DNA of 64,000 nt from Burkholderiales bacterium (lineage in GTDB: Bacteria; Pseudomonadota; Gammaproteobacteria; Burkholderiales; Burkholderiaceae_C): contig CANJJE010000004.1 of the NCBI GenBank assembly GCA_947474755.1, positions 169,670-233,669 on the forward strand, in the 5' to 3' direction. The notes beneath the pieces were generated by a model. It had not been told where the DNA came from, made no database searches, and saw nothing but the letters and a program-made list of their open reading frames with translations. Shown piece after piece: positions 1-8,218 of the stretch. Made by a program: the position numbers and the translations under genes. Each line of letters starts with the position of its first letter. Positions within the stretch are counted from its first letter, which is position 1.

Positions 1-1124
1 CCGGCCATGCGCATCATGTCGATGACACCGCGCGTCTGCGCGGGCGGGTCCACGGTGGCGGTGAAGCCGGCGGCGGTGGATGCGGCGACCAGCCGCGGCA
101 CATCGTCCTCGCGCAGCGCGCGACCGAGCTCGCGCAACTGGGCCACGCGCTCGGGTGTGACGGGCTCCGTGGCACCGAAGTCGATCAGCGCGATGCGGCC
201 GGTGGCCGGATCGAACAGGTAGTTGCCGAAGTTCGGATCGGTCTGCACCAGCCGCATGCGGAAGAACTCGTGCACGGCCAGCCGGACGAGCGCCGTCGCG
301 ACGTGATCACGCTGCGCCTGGGTGCCGCCGCCACTCGCCAGGCGATCGACCGGCAGGCCATGGGCGAAGTCGGTGGCAATGATGTGGTCGGTGCAGTGCT
401 CCTCGACCACTGCCGGCACGCTCAGCACCGAATCGTCGCCCAGCCGCACACGGTACTCGGTGGCGGCGCGCGCTTCCGCGCGGTAGTCGGTCTCGTCCTC
501 GAGTTGCGCCCGAAGGCGAGCCAGCAAGGCCGCTACATCCAGGGCTGCCGGCACCAGGCCGGGCGTGCGCGCCAGCAGCGCGAGGTTGGCCATGTCGCTG
601 GCGATGCTGTTGCGCACGCCCGGATACTGGATCTTCAAGGCCAGCACGCGGCCGTCGTGAGTCTCGGCGCGGTGCACCTGCCCGATCGATGCTGCAGCCA
701 CCGGCTCGTAGCTCAGGCGGCGAAAACGCCGGTGCCAGCCATGGCCGTATTCGCGCTCGAGTACCTCGGCCAGCTGCGTCGCAGGCATCACATGGGCCTG
801 CTCGCGCAGGCCGCCCAGCAGTTCGGCGAAATGCGGTGGCAGCACGCCGTGGCCGTCCATCGACATCAGCTGACCGACCTTCATCACGGCGCCGCGCATC
901 TGCGACAGCCTCTCGGCAAGCCGATGCGCGTTGCCCGGGCTCAGCATCAGCTGCGCCAGTTCGGGGCGCTGGCCGCGCGCCAGCTGGCCCAGGCCCTCGG
1001 CGGCGGCGCTCGCGGCCATCTCTCCCATCGCGCGGCCGAAGTGCCACAGCCGCCGAGCGCGGCCTTCGGGCACGGGCGCGCTGCGCGGCAGGGCGGGCGG
1101 GTTCGTCATGGGGTGATCGGGCAT
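1..1124 (-). CDS. ABC1/AarF/UbiB-family atypical kinase (C-terminus cut by window edge)
   Basis: About 374 residues are visible and the gene runs off the left edge. The family signatures are present in order: the KxGQ motif (KVGQLMS, residues 82-88), the Ala-rich nucleotide loop (AAASIGQVH, 143-151), the ATP-site lysine in ALKIQYPG (around 164), then DPNFGNYLF and the metal-binding IDFGAT late in the visible part. Proteins of this family (UbiB/COQ8 and relatives) are protein-kinase-like ATPases; UbiB itself supports ubiquinone biosynthesis. This copy is not next to ubiquinone genes, so it may be one of the less defined AarF paralogues. The start at 1124 has GAGG six bases upstream; an internal Met at 1109 is the alternative. 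It lies downstream of the chemoreceptor on the same strand, with a 146-base gap containing a hairpin, so co-transcription is uncertain. Confidence 0.9.
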   Translation of the reverse strand, partial: MPDHPMTNPPALPRSAPVPEGRARRLWHFGRAMGEMAASAAAEGLGQLARGQRPELAQLMLSPGNAHRLAERLSQMRGAVMKVGQLMSMDGHGVLPPHFAELLGGLREQAHVMPATQLAEVLEREYGHGWHRRFRRLSYEPVAAASIGQVHRAETHDGRVLALKIQYPGVRNSIASDMANLALLARTPGLVPAALDVAALLARLRAQLEDETDYRAEARAATEYRVRLGDDSVLSVPAVVEEHCTDHIIATDFAHGLPVDRLASGGGTQAQRDHVATALVRLAVHEFFRMRLVQTDPNFGNYLFDPATGRIALIDFGATEPVTPERVAQLRELGRALREDDVPRLVAASTAAGFTATVDPPAQTRGVIDMMRMA

Positions 1125-1155
1125 GGCATGCCTCGATTCGACCAGAGGGCGGCGC

Positions 1156-1186
1156 GTCAGGCCCGTCCGGGCGCTTCAGGCCTGAC
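1156..1186 (-). terminator. Hairpin between chemoreceptor and AarF-like gene
   Basis: A perfect 8-bp stem, GTCAGGCC pairing with GGCCTGAC, encloses a 15-base loop in the gap after the chemoreceptor stop. No T-run follows on the minus strand, so intrinsic termination is possible but not well supported. Confidence 0.25.
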
Positions 1187-1270
1187 CACGCCCTCGATGA
1201 AGCGCGGCGCCCTGGCGGTCGCCGCTGGTGGCGTGCCTTGTTCCGTGACGGCAGCCTCGGCTGATCGCGC

Positions 1271-2992
1271 TCAGAACGACTCCCAGTCGTCCGTGCCGGT
1301 CTTGGCGTGGTGGCCTGGGGTGATGGCAGCCGCCTGCCTGGCCTCGAAATTGGGGCGGGTGACGTTCGTGGCCCGCTGCGGGCTGCGGCGCTCGATTCTG
1401 GGAGCGTTTGCCGCTGGTGCTGCGGCATGGGCAGCGCTCGTCGCGCGCTCCTGCTGTGACAACTTGAACATCGCCACGACCTGCACCAGTTGCTCTGCCT
1501 GGCTCTTCAGACTTTCCGCCGCCGCGGCACTCTCTTCGACCAGCGCAGCGTTCTGCTGCGTGGCCTGGTCGATCTGGCTGACGGCCTCGCCCACCTGATG
1601 CACGCCAGAGTCCTGCTCTGCGCTGGCGGAGCTGATTTCGGCCACGATGTCGCTCACACGCCGGATCGAGGCGACGATCTCTTCCATCGTCTTGCCGGCT
1701 TGGTCGACCAGGGCCGTGCCTTGCTCCACCTGCTCGACGCTGTGGCCGATCAGGTTCTTGATTTCCTTGGCGGCCTCGGCGCTGCGCTGGGCCAGGCTGC
1801 GTACCTCCGAGGCCACCACAGCGAAGCCCCGACCCTGCTCGCCGGCGCGGGCGGCTTCCACAGCCGCATTGAGCGCGAGGATGTTGGTCTGGAAGGCGAT
1901 GCCGTCGATCACCCGGATGATGTCGCTGATCTTGCGGCTGCTGTCATTGATGTCCTGCATCGTGGTCACGACCTGACCGACCACAGCGCCGCCTCGCGCC
2001 GCCACCGCCGAGGCGCCCTGCGCGAGCTGGTTGGCCTGCCTGGCGTTGTCGCTGTTGTTGCGCACGGTCGTGCCCAGCTCTTCCATGGTGGCCGCCGTCT
2101 GCTGAAGGGCGCTGGCCTGCTGTTCGGTGCGGCTGGACAGGTCCTGGTTGCCCTGCGCGATCTGCGCGCTGGCGGTGGCCACACTTTCCGAGCCTTGCCT
2201 GACGCTTGAAACAACCGATTTCAAGGTGCTCAGCATGTTGTCGAGTGCGCTGGCCAGACTGTCCTTGTCGTTTCGCCCCTGCCTGAACACGTGAGTCAAG
2301 TCGCCCTGGGCAATGCGGTGGGCCAGATCACTGGCAGCGGCTGGCTCCATCCCCAACTGGCCGGTGATGCTGCGAGACACGATGATGGTCAAACCCGTGA
2401 GCAACAGTCCGCCGAGGATGATCAACGCGGTGACTGTGAGCCGGGCGGATTTGGCTTCGCTGTCGTACGCGGCATCGATCTCCTTCGCTTCGGCCGAGAG
2501 GAGTTCAGCCAGCTTGTCGAAGCCAGCTGCATATCTGTCTATCTGCTTGTCGATCTCGTCGTCGACGACAGCAATCTCGTCGCGCTTGGCATTTCTCTTC
2601 GCCAGAGGCAGAAACTGCTCGTCGTAGAGCTTGCGTATTTCACCTGCCGCCGCGCGGCCGGCCTGCGTAGCGGCTCTTGTTTCGGCGGTGACGGCCACGC
2701 TGTCGGCAAAGTCCAGCGCTTCGTCAATTTCCTTGTTGACTTCTGCCCATCGCTGCTGGGCCTCGTCGAACTGTTGATTGATGAAGCTGTCGGCCACCAC
2801 TCTGTAAGCCTGCGCACCGAGATAGGTGTCATGGTTGACCCTGCTCGCGGCACTGGCCAGGACACCGGCCTGATCCTGCAGCTTGGCCAGCTTCGACAGA
2901 ACGATCCAGTTCACCGATCCAATGATCAGCATGACCGAGATGGCGACGCCGACAATCAGAGTCAGCCGATTCGATACGGGCCACTTTTGCAT
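1271..2992 (-). CDS. Methyl-accepting chemotaxis protein
   Basis: A 573-residue transmembrane chemoreceptor. A first membrane helix (about 11-33) is followed by a helical periplasmic sensor of four-helix-bundle type (about 35-188), a second membrane helix (about 189-210), a HAMP domain, and a cytoplasmic coiled coil. The coiled coil carries the highly conserved hairpin tip, with [20 protein letters not shown] followed by [15 protein letters not shown], which binds CheA and CheW. The last five residues, DWESF, match the xWxxF tether that recruits CheR and CheB to high-abundance receptors, so this receptor is probably adaptation-competent by itself. The start at 2992 has AGGGGA a few bases upstream. 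A good sigma-28 promoter match lies 48-74 bases upstream of the start, which fits control with the flagellar regulon. The ligand cannot be read from the sequence. It appears unrelated to the export locus just upstream. Confidence 0.96.
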   Translation of the reverse strand: MQKWPVSNRLTLIVGVAISVMLIIGSVNWIVLSKLAKLQDQAGVLASAASRVNHDTYLGAQAYRVVADSFINQQFDEAQQRWAEVNKEIDEALDFADSVAVTAETRAATQAGRAAAGEIRKLYDEQFLPLAKRNAKRDEIAVVDDEIDKQIDRYAAGFDKLAELLSAEAKEIDAAYDSEAKSARLTVTALIILGGLLLTGLTIIVSRSITGQLGMEPAAASDLAHRIAQGDLTHVFRQGRNDKDSLASALDNMLSTLKSVVSSVRQGSESVATASAQIAQGNQDLSSRTEQQASALQQTAATMEELGTTVRNNSDNARQANQLAQGASAVAARGGAVVGQVVTTMQDINDSSRKISDIIRVIDGIAFQTNILALNAAVEAARAGEQGRGFAVVASEVRSLAQRSAEAAKEIKNLIGHSVEQVEQGTALVDQAGKTMEEIVASIRRVSDIVAEISSASAEQDSGVHQVGEAVSQIDQATQQNAALVEESAAAAESLKSQAEQLVQVVAMFKLSQQERATSAAHAAAPAANAPRIERRSPQRATNVTRPNFEARQAAAITPGHHAKTGTDDWESF

Positions 2993-3039
2993 GTATTTCC
3001 CCTGAGCAACCGCGCCTGCGTTCAGTGCGCCTCTCGTTC

Positions 3040-3066
3040 ATATCGTCACACTTGGAGGAAACTGTA
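3040..3066 (-). promoter_or_regulatory. Sigma-28 (FliA) type promoter of the chemoreceptor
   Basis: On the minus strand TACAGTTT (7 of 8 to TAAAGTTT) is followed by exactly 11 bases and then GACGATAT (6 of 8 to GCCGATAA). This is the spacing and sequence of the class-3 flagellar/chemotaxis promoter. It lies about 50 bases upstream of the chemoreceptor start, in the expected orientation. Confidence 0.65.
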
Positions 3067-3126
3067 TTTCGACCCGCATGCGTCAGTCTCCCTGCGCTTG
3101 TGCAGTAGGACGAAACGGTTCGGGAT

Positions 3127-3171
3127 GCTGCTCCGCGAGCAGCCGTTCAGGCACCTGCCCTGCACGGGCAG
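3127..3171 (-). terminator. Tandem hairpins after the last export gene
   Basis: Two perfect stems lie just past the stop of the last adaptor gene. CTGCCC/GGGCAG (3155-3171) has a 5-base loop, and GCTGCTC/GAGCAGC (3127-3143) has a 3-base loop. No strong T-run follows, so this is a probable transcript end rather than a textbook terminator. Confidence 0.4.
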
Positions 3172-3187
3172 ACTCGACTCCCGGTCA

Positions 3188-4015
3188 CTAGAACTGCACC
3201 GAGCACTTCACGCCGGCGGGGATTTCGCCCTTGGGGTTGGGCAGGTCGAGTCGAGCGCGAAAGGTGCCGCTGGCGGAATCGACGACCCGGTCGACCACCG
3301 ATACCGTGGCGGTGTACTGGCCTGACAGCGGTGCCTCGGTCGCGATCTTCGCGGGCGCGCCCACCTTGACCTTGCCGAACAGCCCGACCGGCAGCACCAC
3401 ATCGATGCGCAGCGGGTTCACCTGCGCCAGTTTCAGGATGGCGCGCGCGCTCTCGCCGGTCTGCGCGATCTCGCCAACCTGCTGCAGGCGATCGGTCACC
3501 ACGCCATTGATCGGGCTGCGGATGCGCCGCTGCTCGAGCGTTTCCTGCAGCCGTCGCTGTTCCAGCTCGGCGAGCCTGCGGTTGTCTTGCGCTTCGACCA
3601 CGCTGGCCTCGGCCAGCGACAGTTCGGCGGCCGTGTCGTCACGGTCCTGGGCGGCGATGAACTTCTCCTGAACCAGGTCGTCGCGGCGTGTCAGCTTGAT
3701 CTTCGCGGCCTCGCGGCGGCTCTCGGCGGTTTTCACCTGCCCTTCCATCACCGCGCGATAGCGTGCCGCATCGAGCGCCGCCCGGTCTGTGGCGCTTTCG
3801 AGCTCGACGAGCACCTGACCCTTGCGCACTTCGGCCCCACGGTCCACGGTGATTGCATCGATGCGGCCTTCGACCACGCTGCGCAACTCGATACGCTGCG
3901 AGGGCTCGATGAGGCAGGCATAGCCGCTGGCAGGTGCCGCGTGGGCCGTGTGCGTCGTTGCGCAGGCCACCCACAGCGCGGTGTGGATGAGGGGGGTGGG
4001 GGTGTGGAATGTCAT
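3188..4015 (-). CDS. Periplasmic adaptor (HlyD/RND membrane-fusion family), last gene of the export locus
   Basis: A 275-residue secreted adaptor. The N-terminus has a signal peptide with a likely AHA|AP cleavage around residue 26 and no membrane anchor after it. The first half of the biotinyl/lipoyl-like domain (GRIDAITVDRGAEVRKGQVLVELES) leads into a coiled-coil hairpin rich in Arg, Glu and Ala (about 70-160). The returning lipoyl half (RRIRSPINGVVTDRLQQVGE) and a beta-barrel domain follow. Adaptors of this family bridge an inner-membrane machine and a TolC channel. The start at 4015 was chosen because it gives the signal peptide and avoids overlap with the SecA-like gene, which ends 22 bases upstream; no strong ribosome site is visible. 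It has no RND pump partner nearby. Its position suggests it works with the other export genes, which is an inference. Confidence 0.88.
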   Translation of the reverse strand: MTFHTPTPLIHTALWVACATTHTAHAAPASGYACLIEPSQRIELRSVVEGRIDAITVDRGAEVRKGQVLVELESATDRAALDAARYRAVMEGQVKTAESRREAAKIKLTRRDDLVQEKFIAAQDRDDTAAELSLAEASVVEAQDNRRLAELEQRRLQETLEQRRIRSPINGVVTDRLQQVGEIAQTGESARAILKLAQVNPLRIDVVLPVGLFGKVKVGAPAKIATEAPLSGQYTATVSVVDRVVDSASGTFRARLDLPNPKGEIPAGVKCSVQF

Positions 4016-4037
4016 GGTGTCGGAATCAGGGTGACGC

Positions 4038-6029
4038 TCAAAGGGGGTCGCCGGAAAACCCCATCGATCTTTCCAGTTCGCGGTCCTGACGCAGGGTGTC
4101 GCGTCGTGTGCGGGCATGCATGCGTTCGGCACGGCTCTGCGCCGCTCGCCGGCATTGGACCACCCAACCGACAGGAACCGCACCCTTGAGTTTCGTCCAG
4201 CGCACCAGGCCTTCGTGCGAGGTGCCGCCGTGCTGCGTGAACAGGTCGTCGTCGATCGCAATCATGGCCACGCACTCGCCAGGCTGTCCCTGGCGGGCGC
4301 ATCGCCCCAGCAGTTGACGATCGATCCGCGGTGACTCGTGGTACTCGGTCAGGATGACGAACAGGCCCCCCAGCGCCTCCACGCCCTCGCCGAGAGAGAT
4401 GTCGGTGCCGCGGCCGGCCATGTTGGTGGCCACCGTGACCGCGCCGCGTTGCCCGGCCTGTGCCACCACCTCGGCCTCGTCGGCGTCCTGGCGGGCATTG
4501 ATCACTGCATGCGCCACGCCCATCGACTTCAGCCGCTGGCTCAGTGCGTCGGAGGCTTCCACCGATCGCGTGCCGACCAGCACCGGCTGACCGCGGGCCT
4601 GTCGCCGCGCGATTTCCTCGGCCACGGCCTGCCATTTCTCCCCGCTGTGGCGACAGACGACATCGGGCAGACGGCGCCGGGCACTGGGACGATGGGTCGG
4701 TATCGTGACCGTGTCGAGGCGGTACACGACCGACAGCTCGCCGGCCATTTCCCGCGCGGTACCCGTCATGCCCGACAGACACAGGTAGCGCGCAAAGAAG
4801 CGCTGGTAGGTGATGCGTGCCAGCGTTTGCGTACGCTCGGAAAGGGCCAGGCCCTCCTTGCATTCGATCATCTGGTGCAGGCCCTGCTCCCAGGTGCGGC
4901 CCGGCAGCACGCGCCCGGTGTACTCGTCGATGATCTGCACCGCGCCCTCTGCGTCGACGAGGTAGTGCTGGTCGCGCAGGAACAACCGCAGCGCACGCAG
5001 CGCCTGCGTCATCAGGTGTTCGCGCACATGGAACGCGCGCCACGGCCCGCCCCAGCCCGTGGTGGCCGCGATGACGCGTTCGCGACCGGTGCGTGTCAGA
5101 CGCACCTCGCGGCGCGACTCGTCGATCAGGTAGTCCTCGTCGGGCGTCAGCGTGGCCGCCAGTGCGAGGGCGCGCGGCAGCTCATCGGCGTTCTCGACCG
5201 GTCCGGCCTTCACCGCGAGGATCAGCGGTGTGCGCGCCTCGTCGATCAGGATGCTGTCGGCCTCGTCGACGATGGCGTAGTGCAAGCCTCGCAGCGCCGG
5301 TGGCGTCGACAAAGCACCGAAGAGTTGCCGCCCGCGCAGCTGTGCCACGCTGGCCCGGCCGCCCTCGGCGACCCTGTCGCGCAGGTAGTCGAACACCATT
5401 TCCTTGCCGGTGCAGTAAGCGATGTCGCAAGCGTAGGCCGCCCGCTTTTCATCGGGTGCCTTGCCGTGGATGACCACACCGACGCTCAGGCTCGCGAAGC
5501 CGAACAGAGGGGCTTGCTTCTGCGCATCGCGCTCGGCGAGATAGTCGTTGACGGTGACCACATGCACCGGTACACCGGCGCTGGCGATCAGGCAGGCGGC
5601 CAGACCGGCGGTCAGCGTCTTGCCTTCGCCGGTCTGCATTTCCGCGAGGCGCCCGCGCACCAGCGTGGCCACACCCACCAGCTGGGTGGGATAGGGACGC
5701 ATGCCCAGTGATCGGGATGCGGCTTCGGCCACCAGCAGCAACGCATCGTGCAGCGCGGCTCGGTGCTTGTGTTGCAAGGCGGTCGTGGCCGCGGCACGCA
5801 GCCGGCTGACCACATCGCCATCGTCGAGTGCAGCCAGTTCGCTCGCCCTTTGTGCCATCAGGCGGTCGAGTTCGGCGATCTCGCGCGCCGGGTTGCTTGC
5901 CAACAGCCGGCGTGCGCCTGCCATGACCCCGAGTGCCCATTGATCGGCCATGTGAACCGCCCTGTCCTCGCGCTCCGGAAACGCGGTGCGCGCGAGTCGC
6001 AGCGATGGGGTCATCAGCACGGTCGACAT
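4038..6029 (-). CDS. Accessory SecA-like translocase ATPase, shortened C-terminus
   Basis: About 663 residues against roughly 900 for housekeeping SecA. The DEAD-type motor is complete by motif: MQTGEGKT Walker A (131-138), VNDYLAERD, a Walker B/DEAD segment (DEADSILIDEARTPLI), IIDEYTGRVLPGRTW, LSGMTGTA, NMAGRGTDISLG, and a final arginine-finger region (RIDRQLLGRCARQGQPGE). After that only about 70 residues remain, so most of the helical scaffold/wing and the C-terminal zinc-binding tail are missing. The start at 6029 gives an N-terminus of normal length, 10 bases after the M50-HlyD stop; the frame is open further upstream but that would overlap the neighbour. SecA drives polypeptides through SecYEG. 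A separate SecA-like copy inside an export operon suggests a motor dedicated to the giant protein. No second SecY is visible here, so it may use the general SecYEG or a different inner-membrane partner. Confidence 0.92.
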   Translation of the reverse strand: MSTVLMTPSLRLARTAFPEREDRAVHMADQWALGVMAGARRLLASNPAREIAELDRLMAQRASELAALDDGDVVSRLRAAATTALQHKHRAALHDALLLVAEAASRSLGMRPYPTQLVGVATLVRGRLAEMQTGEGKTLTAGLAACLIASAGVPVHVVTVNDYLAERDAQKQAPLFGFASLSVGVVIHGKAPDEKRAAYACDIAYCTGKEMVFDYLRDRVAEGGRASVAQLRGRQLFGALSTPPALRGLHYAIVDEADSILIDEARTPLILAVKAGPVENADELPRALALAATLTPDEDYLIDESRREVRLTRTGRERVIAATTGWGGPWRAFHVREHLMTQALRALRLFLRDQHYLVDAEGAVQIIDEYTGRVLPGRTWEQGLHQMIECKEGLALSERTQTLARITYQRFFARYLCLSGMTGTAREMAGELSVVYRLDTVTIPTHRPSARRRLPDVVCRHSGEKWQAVAEEIARRQARGQPVLVGTRSVEASDALSQRLKSMGVAHAVINARQDADEAEVVAQAGQRGAVTVATNMAGRGTDISLGEGVEALGGLFVILTEYHESPRIDRQLLGRCARQGQPGECVAMIAIDDDLFTQHGGTSHEGLVRWTKLKGAVPVGWVVQCRRAAQSRAERMHARTRRDTLRQDRELERSMGFSGDPL

Positions 6030-6039
6030 CGGGGCAGGC

Positions 6040-8199
6040 TCAGGTGTCGAAGTGCGACAGCAACAGGCGCCGCACCGCGCGGCCCATGCGCCACGCGATC
6101 GGCTCGGGGTCGTGCTCGAAGCGCACATGCACGCGGCTGCCCAGGAAGTCATGAGGCACGTTCGCCGGCAGCAGCAACTCGAACTCGAACACCGACTCCA
6201 GCGTGGTCAGGCCCTTGTCGTCGCGCGGATCGGTCTGCGCAGGGCCGCCGCCCTTGCTGCCGAGCACCGGGCTGGGCAACTGGTGCACCGCGCCCGGCGT
6301 GCTGCGGGTGAGGGTGGCATCGAAACGCGACGCGGTGTCCTGCACCAGCCGGACCTCGACTGCCCGGGTGTCGAGCCTCACCGGGTCGACCTCGCTTTGC
6401 GGCACCACCAGGCGCACCAGTGGCGCCTCGGGCGTGTGCAGATAGCCCACCACATCGCCTTGCTTCAGGTAGCGCCCGGGCAGGTCTTCCGGTGATTGAA
6501 CGAGCAAGGTGCCGGCAGCATGCGTGCGCAGGGTCAGGCGTCGAGCGTCGTCCTGCAAGCGCTCCAGCGAGGCCGTTTCGCGGGCCAGTTGCTGCTCCAG
6601 CTGCTGCGCCTTCGCCTGCGACTGGCCCCAGGCGGCGTCGTACTGAGCCCGCACCTCGTCGGCCTTGGCCTCCTGCACCGCGATGCGTGCGGCCAGTTCG
6701 GGCTCCACCATGTCGATCACCGCGGCGCCCGAATCCAGTTCTGATCCCGGCTGGGCCAGCAAGCGGCGCACGAAGCCTGCGCTTTCTGCCCGCACGATCG
6801 CATGTTCGGGCAGCCACAGCACGCCGGTGGCCATGGTGTGATGCGGCAGCGGCACGACGAAGAGCAACAGGACGACCAGACCCAGCCCCGTGCCCATCAC
6901 GCCGCGAACGCGAGGGCCGCGATCGGCATACTGCGGCCCGGTCACCAGTGCCTTGATGGCCTTGAACAGGGGCCAGAGCACGCTTTGCGTCACCGTCCAG
7001 ACCGCCAGCATGACGCCGACCACGAAAAACTGCGTGGCCACGAACAGCGCGATCGTGAACGAGATGAACAGCCGGTACACGTATGACACCGGCGCATACA
7101 GCACGAACCAGCGCTTCTCGCCCGGCGTGGCCTGCGGCTCGTCGGTGCGCTTGACGCCAAACACGAAGCGTTCGGCCAGGTACTGCCAGTAGCGGTTGGC
7201 GCGACTGCCGAGGTTCGGTGCCTCGATGATGTCGATGAGGATGTAGTAGCCGTCGAAGCGCAGCAGCGGGTTGGCATTGAAGAAAAGCGTCGTGACACTG
7301 GCCAGCACCGCCACGTTGTAGGCAATGCCGCGCGGTGTGCCGTGTTCGAGCAGCAGCCAGGCATAGAAGGCCAGCGCCGCCACGAACAGCTCGGCCAGCA
7401 TGCCGGCCGCTCCCACCAGAGCCCGCTGCCATTTGTTGACGAAGGTCGAGGCGTTCGATGCGTCGACATATGGCACCGGGTAGAGCGCCAGCAGCATGAC
7501 GCCTGATTCGTGCACCTCGCCACCGAAGGCCTTGCAGGCGAGCCCGTGGCCGAACTCGTGGACCAGCTTCACCAGCGGAAACAGCAGTGCCAGCATCAGC
7601 AGGTTGTCGGTCGCCAGCAGCTGATCGGTGGAGTTGGCCGACAACTGTGACCACTGCGCCGGCACCATCAGCAGTGCCGGCAGCACGACGGCGAGCCACG
7701 TCAGCACCCAGGGCAGGGCGCCGGCGTGGCGGGCGAACCGGCGAGCGGCCCGCACCATGTGGCTCAGCAGTGAATCGGGGTCGAACAGCGGGATGCGCAG
7801 GCCCAGCGGATTGCCGACTCGGGCGAACCACTTGCTGCGCAGCTGCTTGCGCCGACGCTGCAGCAGTTCGGCCACGTCCGGCGTGACATCCATCTGCACG
7901 AGGTCGGCTGCGTGCAGCGTCGACAGCAGCCGCAGCACGTCGGACTGCGCCGGTGTCTCGTCGCTGAGTTCGGCACACAGCGCGTCCCAGATGTCGTCCA
8001 TGCTTCGGCTGCCGTCCATCAGGTCGATCACCCGATAGGCCTGGAAGTTGAAACGCTGGTGCTTGGCCGCCATGCGGTCTTCGATCACGTACCAGACCTC
8101 GCCGCGGTACTCGTGGCGGTGGATGCGAACATGGCCACGCAGACGCGGCCGCAATTGCCGCATGCGGTACCAGTTGTCTGACAGCAGCGGGCCGCTCAT
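6040..8199 (-). CDS. PqqD-like / M50 site-2-protease / HlyD chimeric membrane protein
   Basis: A 719-residue fusion. Residues about 20-110 resemble a PqqD-type peptide-binding winged domain. After a cytoplasmic linker comes a polytopic membrane core with the M50 zinc motif HEFGH (214-218) and the second ligand motif NPLLRFDG (310-317), both intact. A further membrane helix (near residue 440) leads into a HlyD-like adaptor region with a long coiled coil (about 500-560) and lipoyl-like halves. Thus one polypeptide combines possible substrate recognition, an intramembrane protease fold and a periplasmic adaptor. The start at 8199 (ATG, AGG six bases upstream) is preferred over the GTG at 8214, where GAGG is only two bases away. 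It lies 19 bases after the preceding adaptor gene. Similar HlyD-M50 proteins occur near HlyD adaptors in other bacteria; their reaction is not established. Whether it cleaves anything is unknown. Confidence 0.9.
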   Translation of the reverse strand: MSGPLLSDNWYRMRQLRPRLRGHVRIHRHEYRGEVWYVIEDRMAAKHQRFNFQAYRVIDLMDGSRSMDDIWDALCAELSDETPAQSDVLRLLSTLHAADLVQMDVTPDVAELLQRRRKQLRSKWFARVGNPLGLRIPLFDPDSLLSHMVRAARRFARHAGALPWVLTWLAVVLPALLMVPAQWSQLSANSTDQLLATDNLLMLALLFPLVKLVHEFGHGLACKAFGGEVHESGVMLLALYPVPYVDASNASTFVNKWQRALVGAAGMLAELFVAALAFYAWLLLEHGTPRGIAYNVAVLASVTTLFFNANPLLRFDGYYILIDIIEAPNLGSRANRYWQYLAERFVFGVKRTDEPQATPGEKRWFVLYAPVSYVYRLFISFTIALFVATQFFVVGVMLAVWTVTQSVLWPLFKAIKALVTGPQYADRGPRVRGVMGTGLGLVVLLLFVVPLPHHTMATGVLWLPEHAIVRAESAGFVRRLLAQPGSELDSGAAVIDMVEPELAARIAVQEAKADEVRAQYDAAWGQSQAKAQQLEQQLARETASLERLQDDARRLTLRTHAAGTLLVQSPEDLPGRYLKQGDVVGYLHTPEAPLVRLVVPQSEVDPVRLDTRAVEVRLVQDTASRFDATLTRSTPGAVHQLPSPVLGSKGGGPAQTDPRDDKGLTTLESVFEFELLLPANVPHDFLGSRVHVRFEHDPEPIAWRMGRAVRRLLLSHFDT

Positions 8200-8218
8200 C
8201 TGGCGCCTGGGCACTGCC

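Noticed and set aside
270..1598. A 442-codon plus-strand frame over the kinase and chemoreceptor
   Set aside because: Spans two clearly coding minus-strand genes and has no recognisable domain.
4038..6029. Housekeeping SecA
   Set aside because: Too short, lacks the C-terminal scaffold and zinc tail, and sits among export genes rather than near argJ/mutT-type neighbours.
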